From contig LT549889.1 in NCBI GenBank assembly GCA_900078775.1, positions 806,001 to 870,000 on the forward strand: 64,000 bases of DNA. The letters run 5' to 3'. This document shows positions 1 to 8,926 of the stretch, piece after piece; the first letter of the stretch is position 1, and every line of letters starts with the position of its first letter. Source of the DNA: Mycolicibacterium aurum. Its GTDB lineage: Bacteria > Actinomycetota > Actinomycetes > Mycobacteriales > Mycobacteriaceae. The position numbers were made by a program, and so were the translations under genes. The notes under the pieces were generated by a model, which searched no databases, was not told where the DNA came from, and saw only the letters and a program-made list of their open reading frames with translations.

Positions 1-468
1 CAACCCCTGGTCGACGCCGCCGCGCAACGCCTGCTGACCGCCGATCCGGTGGCCGCCAACAAATATCTCAACGGCGGCCAGATCCAGGACCCGGCCCGCG
101 AGCAGCAGGTGCTCGACACCGTCGCCGCAGCGGCCGCGACCATGGGCGCGGACCCGGCCTACACCCGCGAGGTGTTCCGCGACCAGATCGACGCGTCGGT
201 TGCCGTGCAGTACAGCCTGTTTGCGCACTGGAAGCTGGACCCGGCCGCCGTCCCGGCCACCGCCCCGGATCTGACCGCGACCCGCGCCACCATCGACGGA
301 CTCAACCAGACGATCGTGTCCGAGATCGCCGCGCAGTGGCCGGCACTGACCGCCCCGTCGTGTGGCGCCGTCGTCAGCGCCGCCGTCGAGCAGGTCGCGA
401 CCCAGCGGGCGTTGGACCCGCTGCACCGGCGGGCGCTGGAGTTCGCCACCGGCGACTACTGCCGTTAG
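1..468 (+). CDS. Secreted chorismate mutase (AroQ-gamma type), 5' end missing
   Basis: The frame is open from the first base to TAG at 466-468, so the start and any signal peptide lie upstream of the window; 155 residues are visible. They match the all-helical exported chorismate mutase of mycobacteria (Rv1885c type), which turns chorismate into prephenate outside the cytoplasm. Seen: a '[16 protein letters not shown]' first helix, 'DQI' followed by '[11 protein letters not shown]', and two cysteines (APSC and the terminal DYCR) at the places that form the family's disulfide. It converges on the PTS gene and overlaps it by four bases. Confidence 0.85.
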   Translation, partial: QPLVDAAAQRLLTADPVAANKYLNGGQIQDPAREQQVLDTVAAAAATMGADPAYTREVFRDQIDASVAVQYSLFAHWKLDPAAVPATAPDLTATRATIDGLNQTIVSEIAAQWPALTAPSCGAVVSAAVEQVATQRALDPLHRRALEFATGDYCR

Positions 469-1985
469 AGCGCGCCGAGGATGTCGTTCTTCAACGCCTC
501 GGCCTCGGTGCCGAACACCGCCTGCACGCTGTTGCCGACCTCGATCACCCCGGCCGCGCCGAGCGTCTTGAGCCGGGCCTGATCGACCTTGGCCGGATCG
601 GCCACCTCCATCCGCAGCCGGGTGATGCAGGCGTCCACGTTGACCAGGTTCTTCCGCCCGCCGAAGGCCGCGATCACCTGCTCGACGCGGCTGTCCTCGG
701 TGGTCACCGCAGTGGTTCCGGCACCCTCACCCAGGTTTGCCGCCTCCTCGGCGTCAAACTCGGCCTCGGGTTCACGCCCCGGGGTGCGCATGTTCCACCG
801 GGTGATGGCGAACCGGAACAGCAGGTAGTAGACGATGAAGAAGCCGACTCCCATGGCGATCAGCAGCGGGATGTTCTTGGCCGCCGGCGCGGTGCCGTAC
901 AGCAGCAGATCGATCAGGCCCGCCGAGAACGAGAAGCCCAGATGGATGTCGAGCAGATACGCGATCGCCAGCGACAACCCGGTCAGCACCGCGTGGATGA
1001 TGTAGAGCGGGAACGCCACGAACATGAACGCGAATTCCAGCGGCTCGGTGACCCCGGTGAGGAACGCCGTCAGCCCCGCCGCGGCCAGGATGCCCATCGC
1101 GACCTTGCGCTGTTTCTTGTTCGCCACGTGGATCATCGCCAGCGCGGCGGCGGGCAGTCCGAACATCAGGATCGGGTAGAAGCCCGCCGTCAGATGCCCG
1201 CCGGTCGGGTCCCCGGCCGCAAACCGGGTCAGCTCACCGGTGACGATATTGCCGTCCGGGGTCTGATAGTCGCCGTACAGGAACCACACATAGGAGTTCG
1301 GGATGTGGTGCAGGCCGAACGGGATCAGCATCCGGTTGGCGAACCCGTACACGAACGCCCCGAATGCCCCAGCACCACCGATGAACTGGCCCAGGCTGGT
1401 CAACCCGGCGTCGAAGATCGGATAGAAGTAGCTCATCGCGAACGCCAGGAACAGCGAGGCCAGCGACACCACGATCGGCACGAACCGCCGGCCGCCGAAA
1501 AAGCCGAGATAGGACGGCAATTCGATGGTGTGGTACCGGTCGAACAACCACGCGGTGAGCAAACCCACCACGATGCCGGCGAATACGCTGTAGTTGATCA
1601 GCGCCTGATCGCCGTTCTTGTCGACCTCGCCGGCCAACACGATCGGCGACATCGTCTTGAACACGGCCTCGACGACCAGATAGCCGACCACGGCGGCCAG
1701 TGCGGTCGACCCGTCGGCCCTACGCGCAAAACCGATCGCCACACCGACGGCGAACAGCAGCGGCAGATTCGCGAACACCGCATCACCGGCCGCGCTCATC
1801 GCCTTGAAGAACGCGCCGATCACCGGCGCCTCGATGCGGCCCAGCAGATCGGGCTGGCCCAACCGCAGCAGGATGCCGGCGGCCGGCAGCACCGCGATCG
1901 GCAGCATCAAACTCTTGCCGAGGCGCTGTAACTGGGCGAATCCCGGAATGCGGGTACTGCTATGACGTTTCGTGGTCCCCTCCAT
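465..1985 (-). CDS. PTS permease, glucose/N-acetylglucosamine family, IIBC subunit
   Basis: A 506-residue membrane permease that would import and phosphorylate an amino sugar or glucose. Residues about 10-390 form the IIC channel, with many hydrophobic segments, the motif 'GLHHIPN' and the family loop '[12 protein letters not shown]'. The IIB domain occupies about residues 425-506 and carries the phospho-accepting cysteine in 'VDACITRLR' (Cys453). I chose the ATG at 1983-1985 (MEGTTKRH) over an upstream in-frame start because it directly precedes the IIC domain and avoids overlap with the divergent IIA gene. No IIA domain is fused; it is supplied by the divergent gene. The GlcNAc assignment rests on the nagB-nagA neighbours. 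Confidence 0.9.
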   Translation of the reverse strand: MEGTTKRHSSTRIPGFAQLQRLGKSLMLPIAVLPAAGILLRLGQPDLLGRIEAPVIGAFFKAMSAAGDAVFANLPLLFAVGVAIGFARRADGSTALAAVVGYLVVEAVFKTMSPIVLAGEVDKNGDQALINYSVFAGIVVGLLTAWLFDRYHTIELPSYLGFFGGRRFVPIVVSLASLFLAFAMSYFYPIFDAGLTSLGQFIGGAGAFGAFVYGFANRMLIPFGLHHIPNSYVWFLYGDYQTPDGNIVTGELTRFAAGDPTGGHLTAGFYPILMFGLPAAALAMIHVANKKQRKVAMGILAAAGLTAFLTGVTEPLEFAFMFVAFPLYIIHAVLTGLSLAIAYLLDIHLGFSFSAGLIDLLLYGTAPAAKNIPLLIAMGVGFFIVYYLLFRFAITRWNMRTPGREPEAEFDAEEAANLGEGAGTTAVTTEDSRVEQVIAAFGGRKNLVNVDACITRLRMEVADPAKVDQARLKTLGAAGVIEVGNSVQAVFGTEAEALKNDILGAL

Positions 1986-2003
1986 TCGGGGCAGCCTAAA
2001 CGA

Positions 2004-2029
2004 GAACACCCGAACCCGAGACCGTGTTC
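2004..2029. promoter_or_regulatory. Inverted repeat in the divergent PTS promoter
   Basis: GAACAC (2004-2009) and GTGTTC (2024-2029) form a perfect six-base inverted repeat with 14 bases between the arms. It lies in the 68-base gap between the divergent IIBC and IIA starts, so one bound regulator could control both transcripts. It does not resemble the DasR-type GlcNAc operator; the bound protein is unknown. Confidence 0.3.
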
Positions 2030-2053
2030 GGCAACGCTCGTACTGTGGACGAA

Positions 2054-2515
2054 ATGACGACGAAGGTTCTTGCTCCGCTGTCCGGACGGGCGGTCGCACT
2101 GACCGAGGTGCCCGACCCGGTGTTCGCGCAGGGCATGGTCGGCCACGGCGCCGCGGTGGACCCGCCGCGCGAGGTACTCACCGCCGTGGCCCCGGTCGGT
2201 GGCACCCTGCTCAAGCTGATGCCGCACGCCTACGTCGTGCTCACCGAGGCCAAGGTGGGGGTGCTGGTGCACCTCGGGCTGGACACCGTCGCCCTGCAGG
2301 GGGAGGGCTTCACCACGCTGCTGCAGCAGGGCGATCAGGTCAGTGCCGGGCAGCCCGTCATCACCTATGACGTCCCGGCCATCGTCGCCAAGGGGCTCAA
2401 CCCGATCGTGCCGGTGGTGGTGATGGACGAACGCGAGGCCGCCAACATCGCGGTGACCGCCGCGCCGAACGCCCCCATCACCGCCGGCGCCGAGCTGTTC
2501 GTGGCCAACCGCTGA
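2054..2515 (+). CDS. PTS glucose-family IIA subunit (Crr-like)
   Basis: A 153-residue soluble phosphocarrier that passes phosphate from HPr to the IIB domain of the divergent permease. It has the single-domain IIA-Glc fold: '[10 protein letters not shown]', '[10 protein letters not shown]', the two family histidines His58 (PHAY) and His73 (VHLGLDT, the expected phosphorylation site), and the closing '[14 protein letters not shown]'. The ATG at 2054 (MTTKVLAPL) is preferred over an upstream in-frame ATG because it starts where the family does. The stop overlaps the nagB start as ATGA, so translation of IIA and nagB is probably coupled. Confidence 0.9.
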   Translation: MTTKVLAPLSGRAVALTEVPDPVFAQGMVGHGAAVDPPREVLTAVAPVGGTLLKLMPHAYVVLTEAKVGVLVHLGLDTVALQGEGFTTLLQQGDQVSAGQPVITYDVPAIVAKGLNPIVPVVVMDEREAANIAVTAAPNAPITAGAELFVANR

Positions 2516-3300
2516 TGGAGGTCGTCATCACCGCGGGCCCGGCCGAGATCGGTACCCTGGCCGCCGACGCCATCGGCGCGCTGCTGCGCCGCAAACCCGA
2601 GGCCGTGCTGGGCCTGGCCACCGGCTCCTCCCCGCTGGCCATCTACGACGAACTGGCCAACCGCTATGCGGCGGGCCAGATCTCGTTCGCCGGCGTCCGC
2701 GGGTTCACCCTCGACGAGTACGTCGGGTTGCCCGCCGAACACCCCGAGCGCTACCGCAACGTCATCGACGAGGTGTTCGTCTCACGGGTGGACTTCGCCG
2801 AGGGGGCGGTGTCCGGCCCGGACGGGCTGGCCCCCGACATCCCGTCGGCCTGTGCCGCCTACGAGGACGCCATCCGCGCCGCGGGCGGCATCGACCTGCA
2901 GATCCTGGGCATCGGCACCGACGGGCACATCGGCTTCAACGAGCCCGGCTCCTCGCTGGCCTCGCGCACCCGGATCAAAACGCTGACCGCCCAGACCCGG
3001 TCCGACAACGCCCGGTTCTTCGGCGGGGACATCGATGCGGTGCCCACCCACTGCCTGACCCAGGGCCTGGGCACCATTCTGGAGGCCCGGCACGTCATCC
3101 TGGTGGCCACCGGCCGGCAGAAGGCCGAGGCGGTGCACCACCTGGTGGAGGGGCCGGTGACCGCCATGTGGCCGGGCAGCGTGCTGCAGCACCACCCGCA
3201 CGTGACGGTGCTGCTCGACGAGTCCGCCGCCCGGCGGCTGCAACTCGTCGACTACTACCGCGAGACCTACCGGGCCAAACCGGGGTGGCAGGGGCTGTAG
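2515..3300 (+). CDS. nagB: Glucosamine-6-phosphate deaminase
   Basis: A 261-residue cytoplasmic enzyme converting glucosamine-6-phosphate to fructose-6-phosphate and ammonia. The active-site residues of the family are all present: 'LATGSSP' phosphate loop, Asp67 in 'FTLDEYVGL', and Asp136, His138 and Glu143 in 'GTDGHIGFNEPGSS'. These sit at a constant offset of five from the E. coli enzyme. It overlaps the IIA gene by one base and abuts nagA with no gap, so the three genes form one operon for use of imported GlcNAc-6-phosphate. Confidence 0.96.
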   Translation: MEVVITAGPAEIGTLAADAIGALLRRKPEAVLGLATGSSPLAIYDELANRYAAGQISFAGVRGFTLDEYVGLPAEHPERYRNVIDEVFVSRVDFAEGAVSGPDGLAPDIPSACAAYEDAIRAAGGIDLQILGIGTDGHIGFNEPGSSLASRTRIKTLTAQTRSDNARFFGGDIDAVPTHCLTQGLGTILEARHVILVATGRQKAEAVHHLVEGPVTAMWPGSVLQHHPHVTVLLDESAARRLQLVDYYRETYRAKPGWQGL

Positions 3301-4452
3301 ATGCTGCTGACCGCGGACACCCTGCTGACCGGCACGGACCTGTTGCGGCCCGGGTGGATCGAGGTCGACGGGCCCACGATCCGCGCCGTCGGCGACGGCC
3401 CGCCGACCGGGCGGGCGGATCTGGCGCTCGGCGCGGTGACCGTGGTGCCCGGCTTCGTGGACACCCACGTGCACGGCGGTGGCGGGGCCAACTTCTCGGC
3501 CGACTCTCCGCAGGAGACCGCCATCGCCGCGGCGCTGCACCGCCGGCACGGCAGCACCACCCTGATCGCCTCGCTGGTGACGGCCGGGCCCGACGAATTG
3601 CTGTCCCAGGTGCGCCGTTTGGCCACCGACGTCCGCTCCGGGGTGCTGGCCGGCATCCACCTGGAGGGGCCATGGCTGTCGGTGCACCGATGCGGTGCGC
3701 ACGAGCCGGCGCTGATGCGCGACCCGGACCCGGCCGAGATCGACCGGGTGCTGGCCGCCGGCGACGGTGCGGTGCGGATGGTGACGCTGGCCCCCGAACG
3801 CGACGGCGCGCTCGCGGCCATCGGGCAGCTCACCGCCGCCGGGGTGGTGGCCGCGATCGGGCACACCGAGGCCGGGTACGCGCAGACCCGGGCGGCCATC
3901 GACGCCGGCGCCACCGTCGGCACCCACCTGTTCAACGCCATGCGCCCGATCAACCAGCGCGAACCCGGACCCGTCATCGCGCTGATGGAGGACACCCGGG
4001 TCACCGTCGAACTCATCACCGACGGCGTGCACATCGACCCGGCGATCTACCGGCACGTCACCCAAAGCGTTGGGCCGCAGCGGGTCTCACTGATCACCGA
4101 CGCGATGGCGGCCACCGGCATGACCGACGGTCACTACCTGCTGGGCCCGCTCGGGGTGGACGTGGTCGACGGGGTGGCCCGCGTCGCGGGCACCGACACC
4201 ATCGCCGGCAGTACCGCGACCATGGATCAGGTGTTCCGGTTCGCCGTCGAACACTGCGGGCGTCATCTCGACGACGACGATGCGCTGCTGTTGGCGGTCG
4301 CGCAGTCCTCGATCAACCCGGCCCGTGCGCTCGGGTTACCGGCGGCCGGCCTGAGCGCCGGGGCGCCCGCGGACCTGGTGGTGCTCGACGAGGACCTCGC
4401 GGTGGCCGGCGTCCTGCACCGCGGCGACTGGATCATCGACCCGGCCAACTGA
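3301..4452 (+). CDS. nagA: N-acetylglucosamine-6-phosphate deacetylase
   Basis: A 383-residue amidohydrolase removing acetate from GlcNAc-6-phosphate to give the NagB substrate. Metal and catalytic residues are visible in order: His56 and His58 ('VDTHVHGGGG'), Glu122 ('LEGPWLS'), His188 ('AIGHTEAGY'), His209 ('THLFNAM') and Asp267 ('LITDAMAATGM'). The ATG at 3301 follows the nagB stop directly. Length is normal for the family. It ends the IIA-nagB-nagA operon. Confidence 0.96.
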   Translation: MLLTADTLLTGTDLLRPGWIEVDGPTIRAVGDGPPTGRADLALGAVTVVPGFVDTHVHGGGGANFSADSPQETAIAAALHRRHGSTTLIASLVTAGPDELLSQVRRLATDVRSGVLAGIHLEGPWLSVHRCGAHEPALMRDPDPAEIDRVLAAGDGAVRMVTLAPERDGALAAIGQLTAAGVVAAIGHTEAGYAQTRAAIDAGATVGTHLFNAMRPINQREPGPVIALMEDTRVTVELITDGVHIDPAIYRHVTQSVGPQRVSLITDAMAATGMTDGHYLLGPLGVDVVDGVARVAGTDTIAGSTATMDQVFRFAVEHCGRHLDDDDALLLAVAQSSINPARALGLPAAGLSAGAPADLVVLDEDLAVAGVLHRGDWIIDPAN

Positions 4453-4468
4453 GACCCGGCCGCTTGAG

Positions 4469-4732
4469 TCAGGGCCGGCAGGTGCCGCCCAGCGCGCACG
4501 GCAGCACCGCATCCAACAGACCGTGGTCGTTCTGCATGGTGGCCAACAGCCACGCCCCGCCCAGCACCACCGCGAACGTGCCGGCCGCGAACAGCAGAAC
4601 CACCAGCACCAGCAGCGCGATACCGGCGGGGGAGCCGCCGGCCATCAGTCGGACGGCACGCACCACCACGTCGATGACCCGCACCACGAACATCAGCACC
4701 ATCTGCGTCACTGTATCGGGGGAGCGCAACAT
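4469..4732 (-). CDS. Small membrane protein, unknown function
   Basis: An 87-residue protein starting at ATG 4730-4732 (MLRSPDTVTQ). It has one clear long hydrophobic segment, about residues 40-67 ('GIALLVLVVLLFAAGTF'), and a shorter apolar stretch before it. Two cysteines lie in the C-terminal tail 'LPCALGGTCRP', which may be outside the membrane. I do not recognise the family. It is convergent with nagA and divergent from the DUF2237 gene, with only 28 bases between the two starts. Confidence 0.65.
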   Translation of the reverse strand: MLRSPDTVTQMVLMFVVRVIDVVVRAVRLMAGGSPAGIALLVLVVLLFAAGTFAVVLGGAWLLATMQNDHGLLDAVLPCALGGTCRP

Positions 4733-4760
4733 AATCCGGCGAGTGGAGCATGATGGGCCC

Positions 4761-5156
4761 ATGCCCGACCAACCCGAACTCAATGTGCTGGGCGGACCGC
4801 TGGAACCGTGCGGCACCGAACCGCTTACCGGTTTCTACCGCGACGGCTGCTGCTCCACCGGCCCCGAGGACACCGGTCTGCACACCATCTGCGCGGTGGT
4901 GACCGCCGAATTCCTGGAACACCAGCGCTCGATCGGCAACGACCTGAGCACCCCGATGCCGATGTACCGGTTCCCCGGTCTGGTTCCGGGGGACCGCTGG
5001 TGCGTGACGGCGGTGAACTGGCTGCGCGCGCACCAGGACGGGTACGCCGCCCCGGTGGTGATGGCGTCCACCCACGAGCGCACCCTGGCGGTGGTGCCGC
5101 TGGAGGTGCTGGCCGAGCATGCCGTCGACGTGCCGGACGACGCCAGCGACCTCTAG
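4761..5156 (+). CDS. DUF2237 family protein
   Basis: A 131-residue soluble protein of the widespread DUF2237 family, whose biochemical role is not established. The family signature is complete: 'NVLGGPLEPC', 'TGFYRDGCCSTGPED', 'GLHTICAVVT', 'GNDLSTP', 'FPGLVPGDRWC' and 'ATHERTL'-like 'STHERTLAVV'. Start ATG 4761 is the only one that gives the family N-terminus. Its stop codon TAG (5154-5156) shares a CTAG with the stop of the convergent patatin gene. Confidence 0.88.
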   Translation: MPDQPELNVLGGPLEPCGTEPLTGFYRDGCCSTGPEDTGLHTICAVVTAEFLEHQRSIGNDLSTPMPMYRFPGLVPGDRWCVTAVNWLRAHQDGYAAPVVMASTHERTLAVVPLEVLAEHAVDVPDDASDL

Positions 5157-6801
5157 GTGATGTAGCGGTTGCGCCAGCGCTCGAACTTGTTGCGCGGCGG
5201 CGCAACCGCAGAGAGCACCTCGCTCATCGGGGAGGCCGCCGACGACACCGCCACCCGCGGGGGTGGGTCCGCCGTCGCCGCCTCGTCCCACCAGATCGGC
5301 TGCAGCAGAGCCGATGTGATCGGGATGGCCTTGTCGACGCGCTTGCGCCCCAGCTGCAGGCCCGGTCGATGGATGCCGACGACGGGGCCAGGTTCACCGG
5401 GGACAGCGTGGGGGAGAACCGCACGATGTGATCGGAGTAGGGCAGATTGCGCACCATCTGCAACTGGATGGCCTGCGCGATCGGGGCCAGCCACAGATGG
5501 CGCGGATCCCACTGCGGGTGGAAACTGTCGAACGCCAGATAGCAGGCGTTGCGGGTGCCCAGCCGGCCGTCGCGGATCCGTTTCCAGGCCAGCTCGACCG
5601 GCACATTGCTGGCGGTGCCGCCGTCCACGATGGCCGCCACATCGTTGGCCGCCATCAGCTCGTCGAGGATGGGCAGCATCGACGGATCCCGCGTCTCGTG
5701 GTGCAGCACGCCGGGGATGGCCGAGGAGAAGGACGCCGCGTCAACGACATTGACGTTGCGGGTCAGCTCGTCACCGCCGACGACGATGGCCTTGACCACC
5801 CGGGAGTCGATGAACGCCGCGGCCTGCCACAGCCGGGCGGCCACCTCGGGCCCGACCCCGATGGGCAGGAACGGCAGGGTGCGCAGCTTGAGCACCGCGA
5901 GTTCCTGATGGCGGAACTTGGCGGGCAGCGCGGCGAAGGACTGCCGGCGCACCCCGGCGACCACCGCGTCGAACGGGATCTCCAGATCGGTCATCCGCAT
6001 CTGTTCACCGTCCGGGCGGGTGAACAGCGCCTCGGCGAACAGGTCGAAGCGCAGCGAGAACACCCCGGTCAGGCCGTGCTTGCGGCGCAACTGCTCGGGC
6101 CCCAGGATGGCCCGGTAGGACACCGTCTTGGCCCAGGCCACGTACTCCTCGACGGGCACCGGCAGCGCGCGGGCCATCACCGACCCGATGACCGACCCGA
6201 TCGAGGAGCCGACCATGTAATCGGGCACCTGCCCGGCCTCCAGCAACCGCTGCATGCCGCCGATGTAGACGAACCCCGCGCCGCCGCCCCCGCCGAGCAC
6301 CGTGACCAGCTTCTTGTACCCGACCTCCGCGTCCAGTTCGGTCGCGGAGAACTTGTCGGCGTGCCGCGCGGCCAGCGCGCGCCGCTGCACGTCCTGATCG
6401 TCGGCCAGCACGCCGAGCACCGCCGCGGCGGCCCGCAGCGCGGTCACCCCGTGCTTCTCCTCGCGCAGCGGCCCGTGCAGCGCGTCGGACACCCGGAGCT
6501 GCCAGGCGGCCTGCTCCGCGCCGACGGAGACGTCCCCGCGGCCGCGGCTGCCGCCGGGGCCGGCCGCCCCCGGTTCGAAGTCCGACAGCTTGGCGAAGTT
6601 GATCAGATACCGCAGCTTGCGCAGCTGCTCGGTGCTGAGCACGCCCGGGTGCGCCAGCGACAGCCGGACCAGCCGGTTCTCCATCTTCTGCAGGGGCAGC
6701 GCCGGGTCGGAGGAGGGCAGCTCGGCGTCGAGCGCCTCGGCGTTCTCCTGCTCCTCGGCGGTATCGGCCGGTTCGGCGTCATCGAACGGGGTCGGCAGCA
6801 C
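5153..6801 (-). pseudogene. Patatin-like phospholipase with DUF3336-type N-terminus, one-base frameshift near its 3' end
   Basis: The protein starts at ATG 6801. It has an N-terminal helical region, then a patatin domain from about residue 165: glycine-rich oxyanion loop 'GGGGAGFVYIGG', nucleophile elbow 'GSSIG' (Ser200) and the DGG of the Ser-Asp dyad ('IVDGGTASNVP'). Such enzymes hydrolyse acyl esters of lipids. Near 5360 the frame changes: the first frame runs on into an arginine-rich tail to 5224, while the familiar C-terminus (from 'LQLGRKRVDKAIP' to 'WRNRYIT') is in another frame ending at 5153. One missing G in the GG at 5359-5360 explains this. Restored length would be 549 residues. 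It could be a real mutation or a base-calling error. Confidence 0.85.
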
Positions 6802-6837
6802 AACGCCACTCTAGGTGGCCTCGTCCATCCTCGGCGC

Positions 6838-7032
6838 TCACTCGTCGGAGCGTTCCCGGGTCCCGATGAACGCCAGCAGCGCCGGGTCCGCGGAGGTGAA
6901 CCGCTCGACCTCCTCGCCGCCGTCGCAGCGCAGCAGCGCGATGGTCAGCGCCCCGGCGCTGCGGGACACCACCTGCCAGTGCGCGCCGGAGTCCTCCCAC
7001 CTGCGCAGTTCCTCGATCCGGTCGCGGGTCAT
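6838..7032 (-). CDS. Small conserved-looking protein, unknown function
   Basis: A 64-residue protein from ATG 7030-7032 (MTRDRIEELRRWEDSG). It is polar, with a basic-acidic N-terminal helix and a strand-like middle ('WQVVSRSAGALTIALLRCDGG'); no membrane segment or known motif. Its start faces mbtK, with 81 bases between the two start codons, so the two share a divergent promoter region. Function is unknown. Confidence 0.65.
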   Translation of the reverse strand: MTRDRIEELRRWEDSGAHWQVVSRSAGALTIALLRCDGGEEVERFTSADPALLAFIGTRERSDE

Positions 7033-7113
7033 GTACCCACCATCGCATCTGTGACGAAGTCCCACACCTGTAGGGACCGCTGCGATCGCCCGGTTAGGTA
7101 GGGTCGGGAGCAA

Positions 7114-7746
7114 ATGATCGACACTGATACCGACGAGCTGCCGATTCTGCCTCGCGAGCTGACGAACATCCCCGATGAGGTACGTCGGGTCGGGCCGCCG
7201 CAGATCCCGGCGATCGAGGAGCCCTACGGTGCCCGGCTGGTCGACCCGGACGCGCACGCCGAGCTGATCTCGCAGTGGATGAACATGCCGCATCTGGTGG
7301 AGGCCTGGGAGTCGGACTGGCCGCCGGAACGGTGGCGCCGCTACCTCAAAGCCCAACTGGCCGGGACGTTCTCGCGGCCGTATCTGACCAGCCGCAAGGG
7401 TGAGGACATCGGCTACATCGAGCTGTACCGGGCGGCAAAGGATTCCATCGCCACCCGCTACGACGCGCACCCGCACGATCTGGGTATCCACGCCGCGATC
7501 GCGGACACCAAACTGGTGAACCGGGGCATCGCACCGCGGATGCTGCCCAAGCTGATGCGCGACCTGTTCGAACTCGAACCCGAGTGCCGGCGCATCATGT
7601 TCGACCCGGATCACCGCAACGCCGGTGCCCGCCGGCTCGTCGAATACGTGGGCTGCACCTTCCTCGGCGAGCACCAGATGTCGAACCGCAAGATGGCGCT
7701 CTACGTCTTCCCACGCACCCCGGAGGACATCCCGGCGCACAAGTAG
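7114..7746 (+). CDS. mbtK: Mycobactin lysine N-epsilon-acyltransferase MbtK
   Basis: A 210-residue GNAT-fold enzyme that transfers the long acyl chain from the MbtL carrier protein to the epsilon-amino group of the mycobactin lysine. It matches M. tuberculosis Rv1347c; the proposed catalytic residues His130 and Asp168 correspond here to His126 ('LGIHAAIAD') and Asp164 ('IMFDPDHRN'). It converges on the mbtL-mbtM-mbtN operon with a four-base gap, as in M. tuberculosis, but the irtAB siderophore importer genes that follow mbtK there are not present next to it here. Iron regulation is expected, yet no good IdeR box is seen upstream. Confidence 0.93.
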   Translation: MIDTDTDELPILPRELTNIPDEVRRVGPPQIPAIEEPYGARLVDPDAHAELISQWMNMPHLVEAWESDWPPERWRRYLKAQLAGTFSRPYLTSRKGEDIGYIELYRAAKDSIATRYDAHPHDLGIHAAIADTKLVNRGIAPRMLPKLMRDLFELEPECRRIMFDPDHRNAGARRLVEYVGCTFLGEHQMSNRKMALYVFPRTPEDIPAHK

Positions 7747-7750
7747 TGCG

Positions 7751-8926
7751 TCAGGCCTTGAGGCCCATCATCTCCTCGTAGCCGTCGTGGTCCGGTTTCA
7801 TCGCCGCGGCCACCAGCTCCCAGAGCACCTCATCGGTGCCGCCGCCGACGCGGGCCAGCTTCATATCCCGCCACCACTGGCCCAGCGGGGTCTCGTCCAC
7901 CAGATAGCCTGTGCCGCCGAAGATGTGCATGCACTCCGAGACGACCTCTTCGCCGAGTCGGGCCGCGCACACCTTCATCGCGGCCGCGGTGCGCAGGTCC
8001 AGCTTGCCGCCCACCCCGATCCCGACCAGGGCGTGGCGCAGCATGTCGGCGCGGGCCTGCAGGTCGGCCATCCGCATCCGCAGCGCTTGATGCTCGTACA
8101 GGGTGTGCCCGAACTGGCGGCGGTTCATCATGCGGGCCAACGTGATTCCCAGGATTCGCTGGCAGCTGCCGGAGATCTGGCCGGCCACCGACATCCGCTC
8201 GTGGGCCAGGCCCCAGGAGATGGCGGCCAGCCCGATCCCGGCGCGGGCCACCAGCGCGTCGGCGGGCACCCAGGTGTCGATGTGCACGGCGGCGGTGTCC
8301 AGCGGGCCGTTGCCGACCTTGGTGTAGGGCTTCTGCACCTGCACCCCGGGATCGTTCAGCGGGACCGCGATGACGACGACGTTGCCGTGCTTGCTGTCCG
8401 GGTCGTTGTCCACATTGCGGGCCACCGCCAGCACGTAATCGGCGATCGGGGACAGCGAGACGAACTTCTTGATGCCCTTGACCTCGAAACCGTCGCGCAC
8501 CGAACGGACCTTGGTCTCCACGATCTGCAGATCCGATCCGCCGGACTCCTCGGAGGCCCCGACGCACAGCACCGCCTCACCGCGGACGGCCCGCTCGGCG
8601 ATGTCACGCAGGTGGTCGGTGCGGGCGAAGCGGCGCAGCAGCGCGATGGCCGAGTCGTGCAGGCTCACCCCGACGGCGATACCGCCGGAGCCCAACCGGC
8701 CCAGCCGCTCGGCCAGCGCGATCACCTTGGCCACATCGGGCTGGGTGTCCTGACCCCACTTGGCGGTGAAAACGCCTTCCTTGGCCAGGTATTCGAGCAG
8801 TTCGCGGGGGAACTTCTCGGTCCGTTCGGCCTCGGCGGTCCACTTCTTGACCCGGTCGTCGAAGACCCGGTCCAGCAAGGCGTTGAACTCCTCCAGCGAG
8901 GCCGACTGAGGTACTGCTGCGGTCAC
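7751..8926 (-). CDS. mbtN: Acyl-ACP dehydrogenase MbtN (FadE14 type)
   Basis: A 391-residue acyl-CoA-dehydrogenase-fold flavoprotein that introduces the alpha,beta double bond into the acyl chain carried by MbtL before it is attached to mycobactin. Seen: '[12 protein letters not shown]' flavin/substrate loop, '[17 protein letters not shown]' and the C-terminal '[13 protein letters not shown]' and '[13 protein letters not shown]'. The start is GTG at 8924-8926; it overlaps the mbtM stop as GTGA, so translation is coupled. Last gene of the mbtL-M-N operon. Confidence 0.93.
   Translation of the reverse strand: MTAAVPQSASLEEFNALLDRVFDDRVKKWTAEAERTEKFPRELLEYLAKEGVFTAKWGQDTQPDVAKVIALAERLGRLGSGGIAVGVSLHDSAIALLRRFARTDHLRDIAERAVRGEAVLCVGASEESGGSDLQIVETKVRSVRDGFEVKGIKKFVSLSPIADYVLAVARNVDNDPDSKHGNVVVIAVPLNDPGVQVQKPYTKVGNGPLDTAAVHIDTWVPADALVARAGIGLAAISWGLAHERMSVAGQISGSCQRILGITLARMMNRRQFGHTLYEHQALRMRMADLQARADMLRHALVGIGVGGKLDLRTAAAMKVCAARLGEEVVSECMHIFGGTGYLVDETPLGQWWRDMKLARVGGGTDEVLWELVAAAMKPDHDGYEEMMGLKA

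Noticed and set aside
336..1931. Long open frame on the plus strand across the PTS gene
   Set aside because: It is the mirror of the PTS coding sequence in GC-rich DNA; its Arg/Gln/His-rich translation resembles no protein.
4455..4479. Terminator after nagA
   Set aside because: Only a six-base CCGGCC/GGCCGG stem with no T-tract; too weak in such GC-rich DNA.
7094..7112. Possible IdeR box before mbtK
   Set aside because: Only TTAGGT and two further bases fit; about 8 of 19 positions, too weak to call.
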